Below, piece by piece: positions 59,664 through 64,000 of a DNA stretch of 64,000 nt. Location: the NCBI RefSeq assembly GCF_000716675.1, contig NZ_JNXT01000021.1, positions 138,559-202,558 of the forward strand, written 5' to 3'. The translations under genes and the position numbers were made by a program. The first letter of the stretch is position 1, and each line of letters begins with the position of its first letter. Under the pieces are notes generated by a model that was given only the letters and a program-made list of their open reading frames with translations, did not search any database and was not told the origin of the DNA. Source of the DNA: Streptomyces alboflavus. Its GTDB lineage: Bacteria; Actinomycetota; Actinomycetes; Streptomycetales; Streptomycetaceae.

Positions 59664-59909
59664 GTGAACGGCAAGGTCGCACTCGTCACCGGTGGCAGCC
59701 GCGGCATGGGCAGCCTGACGCTCTCCGATGTGGACAAGTCGGCGCTCACCGGCATGACCAAGGCCCTGGCACAGGAGCTCGGCGGGCGCCGTATCACCGT
59801 GAACCTCGTTCACCCGGGCGCGGTCGACACCGACCTGAACCCGGCCGACGAGGAGGCCGGGTACATCACGGGCGCGGAGCTGGTGGCCGACGGCGGCCGC
59901 TCCGCGTAA
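59664..59909 (+). pseudogene. Internally deleted SDR gene, frame preserved
   Basis: GTG 59664 after AGGGAGAG encodes 81 aa: KVALVTGGSRGMG (cofactor motif), then a jump to LSDVDKSALTGMTKALAQEL, then RRITVNLVHPGAVDTDLNPA, another jump, and YITGAELVADGGRSA. Full SDRs such as the one at 16.1 kb are 246 aa. The catalytic Ser and Tyr are gone, so it cannot be an SDR enzyme. Each deletion keeps the frame, so a small protein could still be made. Confidence 0.8.
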
Positions 59910-59927
59910 CCCACCTGCCCGTAACGG

Positions 59928-59967
59928 AAAATGGGGCGCACCGGGGCTGTCCTCCCGGTGCGCCCCA
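59928..59967 (-). terminator. Rho-independent terminator of the allantoin operon
   Basis: 14-bp perfect stem TGGGGCGCACCGGG (59932-59945) / CCCGGTGCGCCCCA (59954-59967) with an 8-nt loop; read leftwards the stem is followed by TTTT (59931-59928). It lies 13 bp beyond the allantoicase stop. Confidence 0.8.
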
Positions 59968-59980
59968 TGGGCGGGCGTCG

Positions 59981-61111
59981 TCAGCCGCCCAGCTCCTGGT
60001 GGCGGGCCGCCAGCCTGGCCGCGCCGTCCTCGGTCAGCGAGCCGAAGAGGCGCAGGCGGGAGAAGCCCCCGTCCGGGAAGATGTCGATCCGCACGAGGCT
60101 GCCGACCGCCGGGGTGTCGAGGACGAACCGGTGGTTGGTGTCGGGCTGCAGGCGGGTGCGGGGCAGGAACTCCTGCCACTCCCCTCCTTCAGGGCCGTCG
60201 CTCGACTTGACGGAGAGCGAGGCCCAGCCGGCCGAGTTGCCCTTCAGGTACGCCGTGTCGATCTCGATCGCGCGGATCGAGGACTCGGCGACGAGCTGGT
60301 AGTTGATCCAGTCGTTGCCGCTGTCACGGCGGCGCGCGGTCTCCCAGCCGTCGTCCATCTTGCGGGAGCGGCCCGGGTTGATGGTGTTGACCGGCGAGGA
60401 GTAGAAATGGTTGGAGGCGTCGAGGACCTGGCCGCCGTTCTCCAGGGCGACCACGTCGAACGAGCCGAGCGCGGCGAGCCACTTGGGGTCGGGGGCGACC
60501 TCGCCGTGCACGCGAAGCCGTGCGATGCCGCCGTCGGGGTGCTGGTTGACGCGCAGGTGCGTGAAGCGCTGCTCGGCCGTCACCTCGAAGCCGTTGGCGG
60601 CGTGGCCGCCTACAGGCGTACGGGGAACGATGGTCGTCCACTTCACGTCGCCGGAGAGGAGTTCCTCCGGCGACGGAGCGCCCTCGACGCTCGTCGCCTC
60701 GACGGAGACGGCCTGCGGCATGTTGCCGCGGAAGTGGGCGGTGTCGACGACGACGCCGCGGATGACGCCGGGGGCGCCGAGGCGGACGAGCGCCCAGTCG
60801 TGGTCCTCGGCGGTCGGCCAGGGCTGCTCGGCGGAGACGCCGCGGCGGCGGCGGGTCTCCCAGCCGTCCATGACCTTGCCCTTGTGACCGAAGTGCTCGG
60901 GGTCGAACTCGGCGGGCTCGGGCACGAGGAGGTTCTCGCGCTGGGCGAAGAACTCGTCGTTGGCGGCGATGACGCCCGCGCCGAGCCGGCGGTCGGCGAG
61001 GTTCGCGTACTGGGTGAAGGGGAAGTCGGCGGTGCGGTAGTCCGCGTACGGCTCGGTGCCCGGGGTGTACGGGTTCGCGTTGCCGGTGAACGAAGGTGTG
61101 GACCCGGTCAC
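59981..61111 (-). CDS. alc: Allantoicase
   Basis: 376 aa; hydrolyses allantoate to ureidoglycolate and urea in purine catabolism. Two homologous jelly-roll repeats: first FGHKGKVMDGWETRRRRG, DHDWALVRLGAPGVIRGVVV, DTAHFRGNMP; second GRSRKMDDGWETARRR, NDWINYQLVAESSIRAIEID, TAYLKGNSAGWASL; each ends in PDGG..RLR.(H/F)G. Start GTG 61111, four bases after the allantoinase stop, with GGAAG upstream. Ends at a strong terminator. A relic of its C-terminus occurs at 17.0 kb. Confidence 0.95.
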   Translation of the reverse strand: MTGSTPSFTGNANPYTPGTEPYADYRTADFPFTQYANLADRRLGAGVIAANDEFFAQRENLLVPEPAEFDPEHFGHKGKVMDGWETRRRRGVSAEQPWPTAEDHDWALVRLGAPGVIRGVVVDTAHFRGNMPQAVSVEATSVEGAPSPEELLSGDVKWTTIVPRTPVGGHAANGFEVTAEQRFTHLRVNQHPDGGIARLRVHGEVAPDPKWLAALGSFDVVALENGGQVLDASNHFYSSPVNTINPGRSRKMDDGWETARRRDSGNDWINYQLVAESSIRAIEIDTAYLKGNSAGWASLSVKSSDGPEGGEWQEFLPRTRLQPDTNHRFVLDTPAVGSLVRIDIFPDGGFSRLRLFGSLTEDGAARLAARHQELGG

Positions 61112-61115
61112 GGTG

Positions 61116-62453
61116 TCAGTTCTTCCTTTCGAGAAGGCGGCCGGTGGGCTCGGTGAGCTCGCCGTTGTGCTGGATGCGGCGGCCGCGCAGCCACGTGGAC
61201 TTCACGACGCCGTGCAAGGTCTTGCCCGCGTACGCCGTGACCTTGTTGCGGTGCTGCAGCTCGGCCGCGTCGACGGTGAAGGTCTCTTCGGGCGCGAGGA
61301 CCGCGATGTCGGCGTCGCGGCCCGGGGCGATGGCGCCCTTCTGATCGAGGCCGACGAGGGCGGCGGTGCGCGCGGACATCCAACGGGCCACGTCCTCGAG
61401 GGAGTAGCCGCGCTTGCGGGCCTCGGTCCACACGGCCGAGAGGCTGAGCTGGAGCCCGGAGATGCCGCCCCACGCGGTGGCGAAATCGGCGGTCTTGAGG
61501 TCGGCGGTGGACGGCGAGTGGTCGGTCACGACGCAGTCGATGGTGCCGTCGGCGAGCGCCTGCCACAACAGGTCCTGGTTGGCGGCCTCGCGGATCGGCG
61601 GGCAGCACTTGAACTCGCTGGCCCCGTCGGGGACTTCCTCGGCCGTCAGGGTGAGGTAGTGCGGGCAGGTCTCGACGGTGAGGCGGACGCCCTCGCGTTT
61701 GGCGGCGGCGATCAGCGGCAGCGCGTCGGAGGACGACAGGTGCAGGATGTGGACGCGGGCGCCGATGCGCTTGGCGACGGCGATGAGGCCCTCGATCGCG
61801 GTGTCCTCGCTGACGCGCGGGCGGGAGTCGAGGAAGTCCGCATACCGGGGCCCGCTCCTGGCGGGGGCCGCGGCCAGCTCGTGCGGGTCCTCGGCGTGCA
61901 CGATGAGCAGGCCGCCGAACCCGGCGATCTCTCCCATGGACGCGGCGAGTTGATCCTGGGTCAGCTCGGGAAACTCATCCACGCCGGAGGGCGAGAGGAA
62001 GCACTTGAAGCCGAAGACGCCCGCGTCGTGCAGGGGCCGCAGGTCCTTGACGTTGTCGGGCAGCGCGCCGCCCCAGAAACCGACGTCGATGTGCGCCTTG
62101 GCGGCCGCCACGTCCTTCTTCGTACGGAGGTTCGCGACCGTGGTCGTCGGCGGCAGCGAGTTCAGCGGCATGTCGACGAGGGTGGTGATGCCGCCGGCGG
62201 CCGCGGCGCGCGTGGCCGTCCAGAAGCCCTCCCACTCGGTGCGGCCCGGGTCGTTGACGTGGACGTGGGTGTCGACGAGGCCGGGCAGCAGCGCATCGTC
62301 GCCGAAGTCCTCCACGCGTGCGTGCGTCGACACGGCGGCGTCATGTGCGCGCACCGCCACGATCGTGCCGTCCGAGACGACGACGGACGCGGCCCGCGTC
62401 CCTTCCGGGGTGATGACGCGCGTCGAGCGCAGCACCAGTTCCTCGCCGGACAC
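61116..62453 (-). CDS. allB: Allantoinase
   Basis: 445 aa from GTG 62453 ([20 protein letters not shown]), which has AGGGG five bases upstream; a GTG at 62495 would add 14 residues. Amidohydrolase metal ligands [11 protein letters not shown], carboxylated-Lys region [30 protein letters not shown], and TDHSPS. It opens allantoin to allantoate. In S. coelicolor the equivalent gene pair SCO6247-SCO6248 is repressed by AllR (SCO6246). Operon with allantoicase, divergent from the IclR gene. Confidence 0.94.
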   Translation of the reverse strand: MSGEELVLRSTRVITPEGTRAASVVVSDGTIVAVRAHDAAVSTHARVEDFGDDALLPGLVDTHVHVNDPGRTEWEGFWTATRAAAAGGITTLVDMPLNSLPPTTTVANLRTKKDVAAAKAHIDVGFWGGALPDNVKDLRPLHDAGVFGFKCFLSPSGVDEFPELTQDQLAASMGEIAGFGGLLIVHAEDPHELAAAPARSGPRYADFLDSRPRVSEDTAIEGLIAVAKRIGARVHILHLSSSDALPLIAAAKREGVRLTVETCPHYLTLTAEEVPDGASEFKCCPPIREAANQDLLWQALADGTIDCVVTDHSPSTADLKTADFATAWGGISGLQLSLSAVWTEARKRGYSLEDVARWMSARTAALVGLDQKGAIAPGRDADIAVLAPEETFTVDAAELQHRNKVTAYAGKTLHGVVKSTWLRGRRIQHNGELTEPTGRLLERKN

Positions 62454-62515
62454 CGCGGCCCCTCTCTGTTCGTCTGAGCGCCTGTGCGCCTCCACCGGCC
62501 TTCCGGCCAGCGGAA

Positions 62516-62600
62516 TTCAACGTTCTGTTGAAGAAGTCTTCGCCTCGCGCCCTGATCCGTCAAGGGCCTATACGTTTCCACAAAGTGGAATTAGAATTCC
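62516..62600. promoter_or_regulatory. Palindromes in the allantoinase / IclR control region (329-bp spacer)
   Basis: Three perfect dyads: TTCAAC-GTTCT-GTTGAA (62516-62532), TTCCAC-AAA-GTGGAA (62576-62590) and the overlapping GGAATT-AG-AATTCC (62587-62600). TTCAACRTTC/TTCCAC-type dyads fit IclR/AllR operators. The rest of the spacer has no visible gene. Confidence 0.6.
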
Positions 62601-62782
62601 GCAGGCCAGAACGTAGCTATCTACAACGCGGACCGTCAAGGGAGGTCCCCGCCCGCCTCGAAGACCGGACAAACGCCCACTGACCGGCACTGACGTGACG
62701 TCCGCACCGGGGCTGTCCGGGAAAGCGCCCGGTAGGCTGCTGCCTTGCCTGCCCTCCCGTAAGGCCCCGAAAGGAACGCGCC

Positions 62783-63583
62783 GTGCCGACGTCTAGCGCC
62801 AGCACCACCGACGCCGCGAAGTCCCCCGCGAGCGGAGGCGTGCAGTCCCTCGAGCGCGCCTTCGACCTGCTCGAGCGCATGGCGGACGCGGGGGGCGAGG
62901 TCGGCCTGAGCGAGCTGTCCGCCAGCAGCGGGCTGCCCCTGCCGACCATCCACCGACTGATGCGCACCCTCGTCGCCTGCGGCTACGTACGCCAGCAGCC
63001 CAACCGGCGCTACGCCCTCGGGCCGCGCCTCATCCGCCTCGGCGAGTCCGCCTCCCGGCTGCTCGGGACCTGGGCCCGGCCCTATCTCGCCCGCCTCGTC
63101 GAGGAGACCGGCGAGACCGCGAACATGGCGCTGCTCGACGGGGACGAGATCGTGTACGTCGCCCAAGTGCCCTCCAAGCACTCCATGCGCATGTTCACGG
63201 AGGTGGGGCGGCGGGTCCTTCCCCACTCCACCGGTGTCGGCAAGGCGCTGCTCGCGCACACTCCGGCGGAGGAGGTGCGGGCGCTGCTCGCCCGCACCGG
63301 CATGCCTGCCGCCACGGAGAAGACCATCACCACGCCCGACGGATTCCTCGACGCCCTCGAAGAAGTCCGTCGTGCCGGGTACGCCGTCGACGACAACGAA
63401 CAGGAGATCGGCGTGCGCTGCCTCGCCGTGCCCGTGCCCGACTCCCCCACGGCGGCGGCCATCTCCATCTCCGGCCCCGCGGGCAGGGTGACGGAAGCGG
63501 CCACAGAGAAGATCGTCCCCGTCCTGCAGCAGGTGGCGGCCGAACTCTCCGAGGCCCTCGCCACCTCGACGCCCCCGTCCTGA
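62783..63583 (+). CDS. allR: IclR-family regulator, probable allantoin repressor AllR
   Basis: 266 aa; GTG 62783 with GAAAGGA upstream. N-terminal wHTH (about 20-85: QSLERAFDLLERMADAGGEV, LSELSASSGLPLPTIHRLMR, YVRQQPNRRYALGP), C-terminal effector domain (YLARLVEETGETANMALLDG, VGRRVLPHSTGVGKALLAHT, DDNEQEIGVRCLAVPVP). Divergent position from allantoinase matches the S. coelicolor AllR locus, where allantoic acid relieves repression. Name based on context and family, not on ligand residues. Confidence 0.88.
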   Translation: MPTSSASTTDAAKSPASGGVQSLERAFDLLERMADAGGEVGLSELSASSGLPLPTIHRLMRTLVACGYVRQQPNRRYALGPRLIRLGESASRLLGTWARPYLARLVEETGETANMALLDGDEIVYVAQVPSKHSMRMFTEVGRRVLPHSTGVGKALLAHTPAEEVRALLARTGMPAATEKTITTPDGFLDALEEVRRAGYAVDDNEQEIGVRCLAVPVPDSPTAAAISISGPAGRVTEAATEKIVPVLQQVAAELSEALATSTPPS

Positions 63584-63588
63584 CCCTC

Positions 63589-63608
63589 GCGGGACGCCCC
63601 AGTCCCGC
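63589..63608 (+). terminator. Hairpin after the IclR gene
   Basis: GCGGGAC-GCCCCA-GTCCCGC, 7-bp perfect stem six bases after the stop codon; no U-tract. Confidence 0.5.
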
Positions 63609-63921
63609 CCCTTCTCCGAAACCGGGGCTCCGCCCCTGGACCCCGGGGCCGGGTGTCCCGTGGCGGCTGGGACAGCCCTCCCCCGAACCGGCGCTCCGCG
63701 CCTCGTCCTCAAACGCCGGACGGGCTGAAACGGACTTCGCCGAGGCGGACGGAAACTCCTGGCCGGGACGGGGGAAAACTCCGCGCCGAGGTGAAGGGCA
63801 CGGGTCCGCCCCCCGGATCGCGCTGCGCGCTCGTCCTCAAACGCCGGACGGGCTTTTCCCCACCCGCCCGCCCCCGCCAGGGCTTCGGCCCGGGTGGGAC
63901 GCACCGCCTGCCCGGGGTCGC
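63609..63921. repeat. Intergenic DNA with two copies of a Streptomyces repeat
   Basis: CTCGTCCTCAAACGCCGGAC followed by GGGCT occurs at 63702-63726 and 63830-63854, 128 bp apart, each within GGGGCTCCGCCCC-like GC-rich flanks. A one-mismatch inverted copy is at 16914. I see no gene in this stretch. Confidence 0.75.
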
Positions 63922-64000
63922 TCAGCTCGCCTCGGCGAGGAGTTGCCTGGGCGGGCTGAGGGTGCCGGGCTTTCGGGCAAGCCCGGGACAAGTCCGGGCG
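63922..64000 (-). CDS. Possible 3' end of a gene entering from the right
   Basis: Minus frame open from the window edge to TGA at 63924-63922, ending PGTLSPPRQLLAEAS with good Streptomyces third-position bias in the last 16 codons. Too short to identify. Confidence 0.3.
   Translation of the reverse strand, partial: ARTCPGLARKPGTLSPPRQLLAEAS

Overview
The window is high-GC actinomycete DNA, almost certainly Streptomyces. The evidence is codon use dominated by G/C third positions, GTG starts, ATGA/TGATG translational coupling, rare TTA (bldA-type) codons limited to specialised-metabolism genes, a SARP regulator, and the abundant Streptomyces intergenic repeats built on CTCAAACGCCGGACGGGCT.

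Left flank, 1-16.9 kb, looks chromosomal. A CUT2-type sugar ABC operon (two tandem substrate-binding lipoproteins, permease, ATPase, ROK kinase, small membrane protein) is read leftwards. Beside it lie a GntR regulator and a divergent Gfo/Idh dehydrogenase; both control regions carry the same TTGTCAGRACAW dyad. Then come a PaaI-like thioesterase and a P450, and a two-component system whose kinase and regulator are separated by two paralogous single-TM exported proteins. A secreted RNase Sa-type guanyl ribonuclease, a DHFR-like reductase and an SDR complete this flank. From 17.0 to 17.8 kb there are relics: an allantoicase C-terminus and decayed copies of the two exported proteins.

Centre, 17.9-58.7 kb, is accessory. 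A DrrAB-type ABC exporter is coupled to a DUF4097 protein and a ribbon-helix-helix regulator. Next is a leftward nonribosomal peptide operon in transcription order: NRPS A (A-T-E / C-A-T), NRPS B (C-A-T-E / C-A-MT-T / C-A-T-E / C-A-T-TE), an internally deleted MbtH-like protein and a flavin monooxygenase. The assembly line predicts a hexapeptide, D-aa1 / aa2 / D-aa3 / N-Me-aa4 / D-aa5 / aa6, with no acyl starter, so a free N-terminus that could allow macrolactamisation. A SARP activator with a TTA codon is divergent from the NRPS operon. The tailoring genes include a DesVII/EryCIII-like glycosyltransferase and a nearly complete dTDP-2,3,6-trideoxyhexose pathway: RmlA, RmlB, 2,3-dehydratase, Gfo/Idh 3-ketoreductase, PLP/[2Fe-2S] 3-dehydrase, 4-ketoreductase and a NanM-family sugar O-methyltransferase. 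No 3,5-epimerase is present. A P450 with an abnormal I-helix ends the cluster. I therefore predict an N-methylated, D-residue-rich hexapeptide carrying an O-methylated trideoxyhexose. Two promoter regions contain heptamer direct repeats at exact 11-bp pitch, the hallmark of SARP binding.

Right flank, 59.3-64 kb. After about 0.9 kb of decayed DNA there is an SDR relic facing an intact allantoicase, then allantoinase and an IclR regulator (the allantoin locus). The left boundary also has an SDR facing an allantoicase 3' end, so the accessory block is bracketed by two copies of the same gene junction, each decayed in the opposite member.
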